Source: Antilocapra americana (lineage: Eukaryota > Chordata > Mammalia > Artiodactyla > Antilocapridae). Taken from it: a stretch of 64,000 nucleotides of DNA. The notes under the pieces were generated by a model that did no database searches, had not been told where the DNA came from, and saw nothing but the letters and a program-made list of their open reading frames with translations. A program made the position numbers and the translations under genes. Below, one piece after another: positions 10,586 to 21,793 of the stretch. The stretch spans positions 10,801,907-10,865,906 of the forward strand of contig ML662449.1 in NCBI GenBank assembly GCA_007570785.1, given 5' to 3'. Each line of letters starts with the position of its first letter. Positions within the stretch are counted from its first letter, which is position 1.

Positions 10586-10795
10586 GCGTGCTAAGTTGTT
10601 TTAGTCGTGTCAACTCTTTGCAACCCCATAGACTGTAGCCCATCAGGCTCCTCTGTCCATGGGATTCTCCAGGAAAGAACACTGGAGTGGGCTGCCATTC
10701 CTTTCTCCAGGGGAGTTCACAGACCCAGAGCTCGAACCCACATCTCTTACATCTCCTGCATTGGCAGGTGGGTTCTTTACCACTAGTGTCACCTG
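10586..10795 (-). mobile_element. Bov-tA SINE, antisense
   Basis: Reverse complement of Bov-tA: BovB-derived body at left (GCGTGCTAAGTTGTTTTAGT, GACTGTAGCCCATCAGGCTC), tRNA-Glu head at right (TCCTGCATTGGCAGGTGGGT, TTTACCACTAGTGTCACC). Confidence 0.92.
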
Positions 10796-10829
10796 TGAAG
10801 TTGTTCAGTGTTAAGTGGACTCCCTTGCA

Positions 10830-10938
10830 ATTAAAACAGATAACCAACAAGGACCTCCTGTATAGCTCAGGGAACTCTGCTCAATATTCTGTAATAACTT
10901 AAATGGGAAAACAATTTGAAAAAGAATACTTGTATGTG
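10830..10938 (+). mobile_element. Older L1 3' UTR, left part (continues 12482-12590)
   Basis: ATAACCAACAAGGACCTCCT, GGAACTCTGCTCAATATTCT and GTAATAACTTAAATGGG are characteristic of an L1MA-like 3' UTR. The missing remainder resumes at 12482, so the intervening BovB is an insertion. Confidence 0.85.
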
Positions 10939-11879
10939 GCCACAGGACTGGAAAAGGTCAGTTTTCATTCCAATCCCAAAGAAAGGCAATGCCAAAGAAG
11001 GCTCAAACTACCCCACAATTGCACTCATCTCACACGCTAGCAAAGTAATGCTCAAAATTCTCCAAGCTAGGCTTCAACAGTATGTGAACTGTGAACTTCC
11101 AGATGTTCAAGCTGGTTTTAGAAAAGGCAGAGGAACCAGAGATCAAATTGCCAACATCCATTGGATCATCTAAACAGCAAGAGAGTTGCAGAAAAACATC
11201 TATTTCTGCTTTATTGACTATGCCAAAGCCTTTGACTGTGTGGATCACAACAAACTGTGGAAAATTCTGAAAGAGATGGGAATACCAGGCCACCTGACCT
11301 GCCTCCTGAGAAATCTGTATGCAGGTCCAGAAGCAACAGTTACAACTGGACATGAAACAGACTGGTTCCAAATCAGGAAAGGAATAGGTCAAGGCCATAA
11401 ATTGTTACCCTGCTTATTTAACTTATATGCAGAGTACATCATGAGAAATTCTGGCTGGAAGAAGCACAAGCTGGAATCAGATTGCTCATAGAAATATCAA
11501 TAACCTCAGATATGCAGATAACATCACCCTTATGGCAGAAAGTGAAGAACTAAAGAGCCTCTTGATGAAAGTGAAAGAAGAGAGTGAAAAAGTTGGCTTA
11601 AAACTCAACATTCAGAAAACTATGATCACGGCATCCAGTCCCATCACTTCATGGCAAATAGATGGGGAAACAGGGGAAACAGTGACTGACTTTATTTTGG
11701 GGGGCTCCAAAATCACTGCAGATGGTGACTGCAGCCATGAAATTAAAAGACACTTGCTCCTTGGAAGAAAAGTTATGACCAACCTAGACAGCTTATTAAA
11801 AAGCAGAGACATTACTTTGCCAACAAAGGTCCATCTATTCAAAAGCTATGGTCTTTCCAGTAGTCACATATGGATGTGA
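10916..11879 (+). pseudogene. BovB reverse transcriptase pseudogene
   Basis: Fragments in order: WKRSVFIPIPKKGNAKEG, QAGFRKGRGTRDQI, stop, FIDYAKAFDCVDHNKL (RT motif A with its catalytic Asp), MGIPGHLTCLLRNLYAG, YADN at 11511-11522, then GLKLNIQKT and ETVTDFILGGSKIT. The second catalytic Asp of YADD is Asn here. The in-frame stop at 11171 and at least one frameshift also disable it. The endonuclease domain is absent through truncation. Confidence 0.9.
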
Positions 11880-12481
11880 GAGTTGGACTGTGGGAGAAGG
11901 GCATTGAAGCATGTTAATTGTCATGTGTCTAATCAATCGCCAGCCCAGGATTGATGCTCGGGACTGGTGCAGCGAGATTTCCCGGGGGGGAGGGAGGAGG
12001 GAGGGGGCTTCTGGAGGGGAAGCATATGTAAACCCATGGTGATATCATGACAATGTATGGCAAAAACAATAATAAAAAAATAAAAAATAAAAAAAAAAGA
12101 ATTGATGCTTTTGAACTGTGGCATTGGAGAAGACTCTTGAGAGTCCCTTGGACAGCAAGGAGATCCAACCAGTCCATCCTAAAGGAAATCAGTCCTGAAT
12201 ATTCATTGGAAGGACTGATGTTAAAGCTGAAACTCCAATACTTTGGCCACCTGACGCGAAGAACTGACTCACTGGAAAAGACTCTGATGTTGGGAAAGAT
12301 TGAAAGAGGGAGGAGAAGGGAATGACAGAAGTTCAGATGGCTGCATGACATCACCAACTCAATGGACATGAGTCTGAGTAAACTCCACAAGTTGGTGATG
12401 GACAAGGAAGCCTGGCATGCTGCAGTCCATGGGGTTGCAAAGCACTGGACACGACTGAGCTACTGAACTGAACTGAACTGA
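10939..12481 (+). mobile_element. BovB LINE (about 1.3 kb) carrying an L1 tail at 11892-12098
   Basis: Begins in the RT fingers (CACAGGACTGGAAAAGGTCA) and ends with the BovB 3' terminus and a TGAACTGAACTGA tail. An imperfect target duplication (ATACTTGTATGTG at 10926-10938, ATACTTGTATATG at 12483-12495) joins the split L1 3' UTR. The ORF is broken by an in-frame stop at 11171-11173, frameshifts around 11450-11500, and an inserted L1 tail. Confidence 0.93.
11892..12098 (+). mobile_element. L1 3' UTR tail inserted in BovB
   Basis: Runs from GGGAGAAGGGCATTGAAGCA through the L1 G-rich block (11983-12018) to CAATGTATGGCAAAAACAAT and an A-rich tail. BovB sequence stops at GAGTTGGACTGTG and resumes at GAATTGATGC. 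About 18 bp of BovB target is missing and there is no target-site duplication. Confidence 0.9.
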
Positions 12482-12590
12482 GATACTTGTATATGTATAA
12501 CTGAATCACTTTGCTGTACACCTGAAACTAACACTACATTGTTAATCAATTATACTCTAATATAAAATAAAAATTAAAAAAATTAAATGA
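12482..12590 (+). mobile_element. Older L1 3' UTR, right part
   Basis: Continuation of 10830-10938: CTGAATCACTTTGCTGTACACC, GAAACTAACACTACATTGTT, AATTATACTCTAATATAAAA and an A-rich tail. Confidence 0.85.
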
Positions 12591-12627
12591 TATATTAATA
12601 TATATAAAAAAAAACTTTGTTCCTCAT

Positions 12628-12690
12628 GTGTGCTAAATCACATAAGAGTAGTGTCCGATGGTTCACAACCCCGTAGACTGTGATCACCAC
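12628..12690 (-). mobile_element. Bov-tA/BovA fragment, antisense
   Basis: Degraded body only (GTGTCCGATGGTTCACAACC, CCGTAGACTGTGATC). The tRNA head is absent. Confidence 0.6.
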
Positions 12691-12782
12691 AGAGAAGCCA
12701 TGTGAGGGGAGCAGTACTTCCTGGAAGTCTCAGTAAAGATGATCTTGATGACCTTATTCAAGAACCAATTGGACAGGAGCTT

Positions 12783-12998
12783 TGTTGTTGTTTAGTCGCG
12801 AAGTCACGTCTAACTCTTTTGTGAGGCCCATGGACTGTAGCCTACCAGGCTCCTCTGTCCACAGCATTTCCCAGGCAAGAATACTGGAATGGATTTCCAT
12901 TTCCTTCTCCAGGGGATCTTCCCGACCTAGAGATTAAATATGCGTCTCCTGCATTCATAGGCAGATTCTTGACTACTGAGCCATCTGGGAAGCTCAGA
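12783..12998 (-). mobile_element. Bov-tA SINE, antisense
   Basis: Diverged body (GTAGCCTACCAGGCTCCTCT, GCAAGAATACTGGAATGG) and head (GTCTCCTGCATTCATAGGCA, GAGCCATCTGGGAAGCTC). Confidence 0.88.
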
Positions 12999-12999
12999 C

Positions 13000-13925
13000 T
13001 GGAGCTAGACACTCCTAAACTTTTCCCAATGGGAGAAGCACGTAAACATGGCAATTTTAAAATGTGAATATCCAACTCACCTTCTGGAGCACGCCCATAA
13101 TAAGTAGTTGCTAAAATTGTGATATACCCCTACCTGAACCCCAGTCTCCTCTCCTGCCTCCCACCTCCATACCAAGAAGCCACAAACTTTTGCAGAACTG
13201 GTTTGGTGAAGTTTTTGAATGCAGAAGTTCATTCCATCAATGAGGTTCAAGGAAAACACTCAGCATTAGGTGGGACATAAAGACACTTAAAGGAACGTGA
13301 TTTGGACAGAATTTCAAGACAGGCACAAACATTGTATTTCTCAATGATGAGAAAGGGATGAAGTCAGAATCCCACTGGGTGTGGTAATACAGAGAAATAG
13401 GGACACTTTTTCTGAGGCTTAAAGCTCTTGAAAAGCTGAAAGTGGATTCTTCAGACCTAAAGTGCAGATACTGAGGAGATGCTCACCAGAGTTCAGAGCC
13501 TGAGATATCGATCTCTCTACAAAAGGTGTGCAAGGGGAGACAGTTTGGAAGTGACAATTTTGAAAGAATTTCAGAAACCTGTAATAAAAGCATATCTTGA
13601 TATATATTCTTTCTTGTTTTAATATTGAAATAAGTCTTTAAAAATTAGAGATCAAGAACTGGCAGTTAATTTACAAGTTAATCTGTCTAAATTCCTGCTT
13701 CCCTTAGGCAATGTTTCACTCTCACTTACCCATGAAAAACTAAGACCCTGAAAATATCAAGTTGAAAGTACAGGGTCACACCTGTAGTTAACAATGAATG
13801 GCAGCAGGGAGTGGAAGGTACTAGCGTTAGTGTCTTACAAGGGCTCTTAACTCCCTGGAGACTTCTTGAAATCATGTTCAGAACCACCTTAAAGAACTAG
13901 GTATCAGATTAGTTCTTCGAAGCTC
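13000..13925. other. Unassigned, probably single-copy
   Basis: No repeats or exon structure recognised. Confidence 0.5.
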
Positions 13926-13927
13926 AA

Positions 13928-14112
13928 GTCTAGCTCAGTGCTTCTCAAAATTAAGCATGTGTCAGAGTCACCCAAAGAACTGGAGAAAACAGATTGCTGG
14001 GTCCAAACCCCAGCGATTCTGACTCAGTAGATCTGGGGTACAGCCCAAGAATTTGCAGTTCTGGCCATTTCCCAGTGATGCTGATACAGCAGACCTGGAA
14101 ACAGCCTAGATC
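13928..14112 (+). mobile_element. MER5A hAT-Charlie MITE
   Basis: GTGCTTCTCAAAATTAAGCA, AGATTGCTGGGTCCAAACCC, GATTCTGACTCAGTAGATCT, CAAGAATTTGCAGTTCTGGC and CAGTGATGCTGATACAGC occur in MER5A order and spacing. Nonautonomous, ancient. Confidence 0.85.
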
Positions 14113-14482
14113 ATATCTTAGAATCTGTTTCCATAGACCATTTCTTGGGGTCTGATTTTTGTGACTGGTAAGCTGCCTTGGTCCAGTTTACTCCATCTGG
14201 GACAGAGAGAGGGCAACTTCCCACACAAGCTGAGGAATGTGGTATCAATTCTGAGGCCAGTACAAAGAGGTCCATGGGATGACGGTGTAAGCAAAATCAG
14301 GAAAGCAATTCAGTTCAAAAACACCAAGCAAGAGAATTAAGGAAATGATGAGTGTGTTTATCTGGTTTTAGAACTCTAGAAGTCTACAATCAGGCTTTGC
14401 CTTAATCCTCGGCCGAGCCCTATGGGGCTTGGAGTAGACACTATATGTATTTCAGAAATAATATGTGGTTTTTATAAATGTG

Positions 14483-14551
14483 TCCTCCCCGTCCCTTCTT
14501 TTCTTCCTTCTTTCCTTCCCCTCTCTCTCCCTCCCTCCCTTCTTTTCTTTT
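14483..14551. repeat. Polypyrimidine tract
   Basis: A nearly pure C/T run of about 68 bp (one G, at 14491), built of CTTT, CCTT and CTCC units. Homopurine-homopyrimidine tracts of this length can form triplex DNA. Confidence 0.85.
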
Positions 14552-14559
14552 GGAATCAT

Positions 14560-14869
14560 TGAATTTAATTTATTTTTAAACTAAATGAAATTGACAAAAT
14601 ACAGACTGGAACTCATCTCAAGGCTATTTACCATAAAGGCCACCATCCTGTTTCTCTTGAGCTTTTGCCTAATGAAAAAAAAATGGAGGTCCATCTTGGA
14701 AATTCCCCAGCATCCTTTACAATGGTAAGCTCCTGTGGCTCAGGCCCCAGCTCCACTCTGCATTAACTAGGACTTTAGGGTCTGGTTGGCACAAAGACAA
14801 GGACAGTGATCAAAGTCAGGGTGGGCGAATCATCCATCTCACTGTCAATGGCATGTATCACTCGGATGC
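14560..14869. other. Unassigned interval
   Basis: No repeat recognised. Confidence 0.5.
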
Positions 14870-15440
14870 TTCAAGCCCTATATACACACATCATTTTGTG
14901 TGATTTATGGCCCTAATTAGATCCCAGTGGCAGTATTCCATCAGCTAACAATGCATAGCCTAATCACCTTTTCTTCATACAAATGATTTCCTTAACTTTG
15001 CATGCATAACTTAACAGCTTTTATTTTAAAAAACTCATGTTAACAGCTTTCCTGTGGCAACCAGTAGGGGTGCTATGATAAGAATCTAATTTGCTGTAAA
15101 AATGACTCATTTGTCAAATAAGCATTAAAATAATTGTTCCCCTTTTGACTGTTACCCTGCTGTTTCCAGTCATTCTCCAAAACTAAATTATTTACTCATT
15201 TGAAAGTTCAGCTGTGCATATTTTAATTGATGTTCCCTCATAGGACTCATATTGTTAATGACAATAATTAACCCGAAAAGGCTGCTAAATAATTATGCTA
15301 GAAAGATATGAAGTATTTGCACAGAAAGTAAAATCAGCATTTGAAAAACTATCAAAATGTAAAACTTTCATATTTTATGGCAAAGCACAGTAATAGTTCA
15401 TAATCAAATTAAAGAGAGAAAGGGAAAATGTAGATTATAT
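14870..15440. promoter_or_regulatory. Candidate conserved non-coding element
   Basis: AT-rich, repeat-free and almost CpG-free. It is dense in homeodomain-type TAAT/ATTA cores (CCTAATTAG, CAATAATTAACC, AAATAATTATGC, TTTTAATTGATG), with an AP-1-like TGACTCA near 15103. No frame or splice pattern suggests an exon. The composition is typical of developmental enhancers, but conservation cannot be judged from one genome. Confidence 0.3.
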
Positions 15441-16510
15441 GATTTGATGCAGAATACTTTATGTTTCCAATATAGAAAAGTAGTCTAGCTAACAAGATTA
15501 CTCTGTCATCTCAGTAAGCTTGTGATATTACTATTCTAGCTGGCAATATAAATTGTTCTCCAGCACTTAGCATGGCTTGGGATGGGAGCAAACTAACTCT
15601 TAATAATGATACCAAACACATATTCACTGCCTCTCTGTTAGATAAATCTCCCTGTGACAGACTCAACAAGCCCCACACACTTCCAACAGAGACACAGCAC
15701 TAGACAGATTGTATCCCTTCCCCAAGAATGCAGCTGGCTCTCAACTTGCTGGGAAGATCTCAGCAGAAGTGGCAAGTCCTTATTCTGTGGGATTCAAAGA
15801 GAGCTGGTGTCTTCAGATCTTTATCAGTTAGACAAAGGGACCTAAGAGTCTTACACTTATTCATATATAGGCTTTCCTGGCCAGTTTACTAGCCTTCTAG
15901 TTCCTAGAAGCCCACAGAGCTGACAATCCCATGGAGATGACTAGAGATCATTTATCTAAATGGACAGTAAGGACTGTTAGACCCTACCTACTATCCTACC
16001 TTAATAGGAGACTAGAAGGTAAGGACTTAGCTATGTATGTTCCACAAATACTTCTGAACTAAAGGAGAAAGTAACTTCACAACGCCACAGAGGTGCTAGA
16101 ACTTCAGTGGTATACTGGTACAAGCCTCCCGTATGACAAGAGCAGCCCAACAGGGCATCAATAAAAGCTTCCGTCATTGATTCAATGCTCTTTATTTTTA
16201 CCTTACAGCTGATATCACTGGTAGCATAATAATGCTGTAATAAAAGATAATAATATTTGGTATTTATAAAGTTCTATTTATTTTTGATCACAGGTGCAAA
16301 GACTAATGCTAATAGGAAGCAGAAGAATAACTTATGAATACATGCCATACCTGACTTCCAAAAATATTTCCTGCAAGCACTGATACATAGAATAAATAGA
16401 TAGGTGGGTATGATGCTAATTATACTTGTCATCAAATAAAATTGCAACTTGCATAAAGAACAACATTTTATTTTATATATATGTATAGATAGGTTGTTCA
16501 TATGTTGTTA
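15441..16510. other. Unassigned, AT-rich, probably single-copy
   Basis: No repeat family recognised. Confidence 0.5.
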
Positions 16511-16514
16511 TCTA

Positions 16515-16645
16515 TATCACTATTCTTTCCATAAACAGTAATTTAGCAACTACTCTGTGCTTAGCACTTAGCAACAGGATAGACAGGGGCCCTGTTCTCA
16601 AGCTGCTTATATTCTAGCAGTTAACCAAAGGGTATATAAGTAAAT
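16515..16645 (-). repeat. L2 LINE 3'-end relic
   Basis: CAACTACTCTGTGCTTAGCA CTTAGCAACAGGATAGACAG and a CCCTGTTCTCAAGCTGCTTA match the reverse complement of the L2 3' end. Confidence 0.6.
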
Positions 16646-17066
16646 TTATTTATAGTCAAGATAGTGAAGAGTAACAGCCTTTTAGTGGAATCCCTCTCTC
16701 CAAACCTGCTGAAATAATACAGAGCAGTAAGTGAACTCAAAAGTTAAACACTTCTGAAGCAGAAATGCAGAGAGGAAGGTGGCTGGAGCAACTGGTCAAC
16801 TGGGTTCCAGGTCTGGAAGCAAACACTGGAGCTAGGAATTCAGCTCCATATGAAATGAGAAGCTGAAATTAGGGACTAAGCTAAAGGTCCCCTATTGATG
16901 AAATGAAACTAAAGCTGGGGATGGGAGACTACTGCCCTATTTTTCCTGGTTCTGTGGCTGTGGATACAAGCAGTAGGGTAAAGCCATATTCAGTTTCACT
17001 AATAAGGACTGAGCTAAGCCACCCTCTGACTCAGTGCCTAGATGTGCTACATTCCTACATCATCCT
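16646..17066. other. Unassigned interval
   Basis: No repeat recognised with confidence. It could be the 5' part of an old L1 given its neighbour at 17470. Confidence 0.35.
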
Positions 17067-17192
17067 AAGTGTTAGTCACTCAGTCATGTCTGACTCTTTG
17101 TGACCCCATGGACTACAGCCTGCCAGGCTCCTTTGTACATGGAATTCTCCAGACAAGAATACTGGAGTAGGTTGCCTTTTTCTTCTCCAGGG
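17067..17192 (-). mobile_element. BovA-type SINE body, antisense
   Basis: AGTGTTAGTCACTCAGTCAT, ATGGACTACAGCCTGCCAGG and AAGAATACTGGAGTAGGTTG are present. The tRNA head that should lie to the right is missing, so the copy is 5'-truncated. Confidence 0.88.
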
Positions 17193-17469
17193 ACACCATC
17201 TTAAGGAGAAGTATAAAATGTTATTATTGTGAGATCTGATCTTGAACTTGGAGAAGAGGAAACAAAACGTGAGGCAGAGGCAATTACAAACCCACTAGGC
17301 AAGGATAGGTGATCACTGAGGGAGAGAAAATATGACCCAATCAAAATAAGCTTATATAATAAAATTCTAAATATATAGGATAATCTATGGTTAAGCAATA
17401 CATCTGAAAAGATTAGCACTAGAAATGTGAATTCATGGTAGATAAAACTGATTACACAGAAGAGCATGA

Positions 17470-17812
17470 CAAAGACTTTAAATAGGTAGGTTGAAGAAAT
17501 TTAACTGAAAATTAAATAACAGTATTTGTTTAAAAGAGAACAAAAATGTGAAACAGGAACAGGCAGAAATAACATAAGAACATATGAGTCTGAAAAACAA
17601 CAAATTAGAAATCTTGGAAGTAAAATATATAAATTATTAATATTATTGAAGAAACTCATATAGATAAGTTAAAATCCAGACTGGGCCCAATCAAGAGCAG
17701 AATTCTGGAAATAGAAAATATTACAGAGGAATTTATCTAGAACAAAGCACAGAGAAACCAAAGTGACCAGAAAGAACAGCTATGAGATACGGATTCTAGA
17801 CTGACATACTCT
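17470..17812 (+). repeat. Possible ancient L1 ORF1-region relic
   Basis: A-rich, low-T plus strand with fragments resembling L1 ORF1 coding sequence (AGAAATAACATAAGAACATA, GAAAATATTACAGAGGAATT, CTAGAACAAAGCACAGAG). Too diverged to translate. Confidence 0.35.
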
Positions 17813-17814
17813 AA

Positions 17815-18150
17815 CCCAGGAGTCAGCAAACTATGACCCACAGGCCAAACCCAGCCTTCTGGTTGAGTCAAAAATGATTTTTACAGTTCTTAATGATTAT
17901 AAAAAAATCAAAAGAAAACTAATATTTTGTGATTCATGAAAACTGTGTGAAAATTCAATTCAGGATCCATAAAGCTTTACTGTAATGCAGCTATATGTGT
18001 CTATTTACCTATTGTTTAGGCTTTCAGGCTACAACAGAATTGAGTAGTTTCTACAATAGAATTGAATAGTTTCAACAAGAACAGAATGGCCCACATAGCT
18101 GATTTATATTTACTAACTCTACAGAAAAGTTTGCATATCCTGGCTCTATC
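17815..18150 (+). mobile_element. hAT-Charlie nonautonomous element (long form)
   Basis: Left end AGGAGTCAGCAAACTATGAC, the CCACAGGCCAAACCCAGCC block, a middle TTTTGTGATTCATGAAAACT, a diverged TAAAGCTTTACTGTAATGCA, then CAGAAAAGTTTGCATATCCT at the right. The terminal inverted repeats (GTCAGCAAACT / AGTTTGC) are recognisable. No transposase frame. Confidence 0.78.
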
Positions 18151-18655
18151 ATCTCGGTTTAAAAAGAAAAAAAAAAAGGGAGGAAATGGCATAGATGGTA
18201 TATTCGTAGAGGCAATAAATGAGAATTTTCCAAAAAGAATGACTTGGTAGTGAATGAGATGTAATACTCTTCTTAACTGTTCCTTATTTTAAGAATATTG
18301 AGGGGCATTTACTAGACTATTACTGAGTATTACCGTGAAGGTTTACAGCCAATTGTACTATTTCATTGACCTGACCAATTAACTAGACAACTCATCAATC
18401 CAGTCAACCATCTCTTAGTTCACGGAAATGATTGTTAAGTTCTGTCCAATGAAATCCAGAATATCTAATCCTATAACTCACTAAAATTTCTCAAAAATTT
18501 CTACCAATCCACCTCACTGAATTTCTGTCCTCTCTTGAGACATTATCCCATGAGTTAACTTCCTAAACTCAGTTCCTTCCAAGGTGTGCCCTTCCCATAG
18601 GTCTTCCTGTTGCTGTCTTTCAAGTTGCAGTTCTTTAACACTGAGCTACATGATC
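18151..18655. other. Unassigned interval
   Basis: No repeat recognised. Confidence 0.5.
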
Positions 18656-18659
18656 TTGT

Positions 18660-18800
18660 TTCTTCAGTATTAGCTCTGTAAATATTTACTGGGTGTCCTC
18701 CGTGTAGCAGGTGCTCTTCTAGGTGATAAGGAGACAAAGATAAATTAGCAATAACCCCTACCTTCAAGGATCTTACTGTATTTAATAGTCAAATTGGCAA
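18660..18800 (-). repeat. L2 LINE 3'-end relic
   Basis: AATATTTACTGGGTGTCCTC, GCAGGTGCTCTTCTAGGTGA and TACCTTCAAGGATCTTACTG follow the reverse L2 3' end. Confidence 0.65.
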
Positions 18801-19079
18801 TTAAAATACACAATAATAATTGTGAAAATCAGGAGCAGAAGAATAGATGAAGAGCACTTAACATTTGAGGACTTCATCTCATGAATTAGCAACTAAATGA
18901 TAACAATACAGCTAGCTACTAGAATCCTCCAAATTCTCAGCAATTTCTGTCACAGAATGTTTCAGTCCGCAAAGAACTAATTCCTTTGGTAGTCAGTGTG
19001 AGAAAGAATTAACGATAGTAAGTATTGTAATAGTATTGATAGTACAAGTAATGATTATTACTATATCATCCCTATATTA

Positions 19080-19270
19080 TTGTTTACAGCTCCTCTGTCC
19101 TCTGCCAGGCTTTACCTATACAGTCTAATACAAAAACCTATAGGGTACCTAGCATTATTCCCATTTTAAAAGGACAAAACTGAGAATCAGAGGGACTAAT
19201 TAATTTGCCCAAGGTTACAGAGCAAGAAAGAGACACATTCCAACTCCAAACTCCAGTGTATCTACAGTCG
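19080..19270 (-). repeat. MIR SINE relic
   Basis: CCCATTTTAAAAGGACAAAA CTGAGAATCAGAGGGACTAA and TTTGCCCAAGGTTACAGAGC are the reverse-strand MIR core. Confidence 0.75.
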
Positions 19271-19494
19271 AAGTCTGAATTCTTTTCCCAATTTCTTCTG
19301 CCTCACAAATCATCTGAAAGTAGCCCTTGAATACTACCTTGCCTAATTTTCATCTTAAATGTTCCCAAACTCTGAAAGACAGAAAGAATTTTGGAAGTTT
19401 TGTAATATGAATGGTGAGATTCACCATAATTATTGATTATTCATACTATTTATTATTATTTGGGGGATAAATGAACAGAAAACAGGAAAAAGAG

Positions 19495-19625
19495 AGATTC
19501 ATTCATTTGTTCTGTCTTTCACTATTTAGTGAGTTTTTACCATGTGCTGCTGGTCCCCGTTCTAAGCATTAAGGATAAAGAAGGGAATGAAACAGATTAA
19601 ATCTTGATCCTCAGGGATCTATTCC
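19495..19625 (-). repeat. L2 LINE 3'-end relic
   Basis: ATTCATTCATTTGTTC, GAGTTTTTACCATGTGCTGC and AGCATTAAGGATAAAG in reverse L2 order. Confidence 0.6.
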
Positions 19626-21584
19626 AGAAAGTCCCTATCCTCGGTGGTCCCTGAAGGGAAATCTCCCATTCAAATGGAGACATTCCCATCTCTACAAATG
19701 ATTCTCATGCTCTCAGGTCCAGAGAAGAGGCAGGCCACCATGTAATCAGAACCCACACAAAGATGTCCAGGGACTGGACTTCTATCAGGCCTAGAAAATT
19801 GTACCCAGGTGGCCTCCTGAGAGAATCTGTAGTCACCATTTCTTTTAGTCAGAGGGGTGTGCATATAAGTGAAAAAAGCAGATGGTGAGCAAGCCTCAAA
19901 ATGCTGAGGCTGAACCACATGTGCTCAAAAGATCCACTGATCTCCTGACCTCAGTTTCAAGTTTACTGTGTGTTGAATGAACGGTTATGTTGAGATGGTG
20001 CCTCTCAACCTCACTCACCAGAAAGGGTTGTGTTTCCTTTTAAAAGGCTTTTGTAAGGCTGCCTACTCCTCCTCCCACAAGGGCAGTCCTCACTGTCAAG
20101 CCTATTTTTATGGTTCGTCTCCAAAACAAGTGCAAAATAGTGTTGGCCTCCGATGAGCCCTCCCTCTCACTGGCCACTGGGACACCATCTGCAAGTTGAG
20201 TGGGAACAGTAAACACTGCAGGTTAAGTAACTCATTACTAATATTTTCCTTGAGCTCTGAAACTTTTTAAACAAACAACAACAACAATTGTATCATAATA
20301 ACCTTCCAGAGGTTAACAGCCGGCAGGTGGCCCAGCTCAGTCCAAATGAAAACCAGACAGCTGTTTGATTATAAACTGTTGATTCTTGCCGAGATCTGGG
20401 GAAAATTTCTTGCTGAAAAAGGGTCTTCTCTTAAAAATCCCTAATGAAACAACACATAAATGTCAAAATGACAAAAATAAGGAAGTGTGTCATAGACTAA
20501 GCATTTTAATGTCCTTTCTGGCTTCCTCCAGAGTGTACTCTGGATCTAGCCACATTTAATGGCACAGATTCATAAAAGAGGTGGTGTACAGCATGAATTT
20601 TTATGACCCAAATAAAACTTGGAGAGGGTCACTTTCTCTGCCATAGTCAGTGTCCTCAGCAGATGTGTGGTAGGCTCACATTTCAAATCAGCAACTGTAC
20701 CAGCATTTTACCTGGACCCAGGGGCTATAGAGAGTGCACATGTGACGATGTAAGGAAACCCTGAGGTGTGGAGCATTATCCTGTCTGTCTCCAAGCCATT
20801 AAGACTTTGCAGGGATTCCCCTGGGAAACCCTGGCAAAACTAGAGAAAATTCCAAGGGCTGATAAAATGGTTGGAGATTGGGAGATGAAAAGTTTCTAAT
20901 CAAAACCTTGCATTAGCACCATAAGGCCCCAAGATTGATGACTATAACTGTTTTCTTCCCTTGATGATGAAATGAGACACAAGAAAATTACTCCCTAAAT
21001 CAGTATTTAATTACTGCTCTATTATATTACAATCAGAAACATTTCAAAAAGCTCAGAAAACAAAGTTGAACCTTTTTATACTGAAATCTGCAGCAAGTGG
21101 TGAAATGCAAAAAACCTTAGGAATACAAGGGGAAAAAAGCTATGCAATGACAATCACCTACTTTTTACTAAAAGAAAAGGAGCAAAAATGAAAAGTGTAG
21201 GAGAGAACTTCACAGCTCCTAGTGTAGTTGCAATAAATTAGTAGAAAGGCAATCACAGAGTGTGAAAAAAAAAAGAAAAGCAGCTTTTTGTTAGACCGGT
21301 TTGGTGGGGTTTTTTGACAAGATATAGGCAAGAGGTGGCAGTGAGCCAAATCCCCAGAGATAAGATAGGTAGCAAAAGAAAGGAAGAGAAGCAGTACCCA
21401 GGATGCTGAACAGGCCCTCAATAACTTTTTGCTAGTCTGTAGAAAGAGTAATATGAGGATGTCAATGTTTCACTCTGAGAAAATAGAGTAAAAAGCCTTT
21501 CGAGGGCTTTTCATATCATATAAGAACCAGACTGTGGCTGCTTCTCAACTACTGGAGGCTCTGCAAGTGAAGATAAAATGTAAC
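19626..21584. other. Largely single-copy stretch
   Basis: Nearly 2 kb with no recognised transposon. The part at about 20290-20640 combines E-box-like motifs (CAGGTGG, CAGCTG), GATTATAAACTG and few CpGs, and may be regulatory. No exon or RNA gene seen. Confidence 0.45.
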
Positions 21585-21782
21585 TTAGTAAATATTTATT
21601 GAAGGTCAACATACAACACTCTCTGCTAGGCAATGTGGAGATACAAAAATCAAGACAGTTTTGACCTCGAAGTGTTTTCAATCCTCAAGCAAAAAATAAA
21701 TAAATAAATAATAAGTAAGTAGAAGATAAAATATAAAGGTACGAAGATCTTGAGATATATATAATTCAGTTAGGGAGTTTTA
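21585..21782 (-). repeat. L2 LINE relic, left part (continues after the BovB)
   Basis: AGTAAATATTTATTGAAGGT and GCTAGGCAATGTGGAGATAC are the reverse L2 3' end. The relic continues at 22344-22440 (AAAGAGACTTTGAGCTTGAC CCGAAAGTTTGAG), so the BovB inserted into an L2. Confidence 0.6.
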
Positions 21783-21793
21783 GGGTGCTTTTA

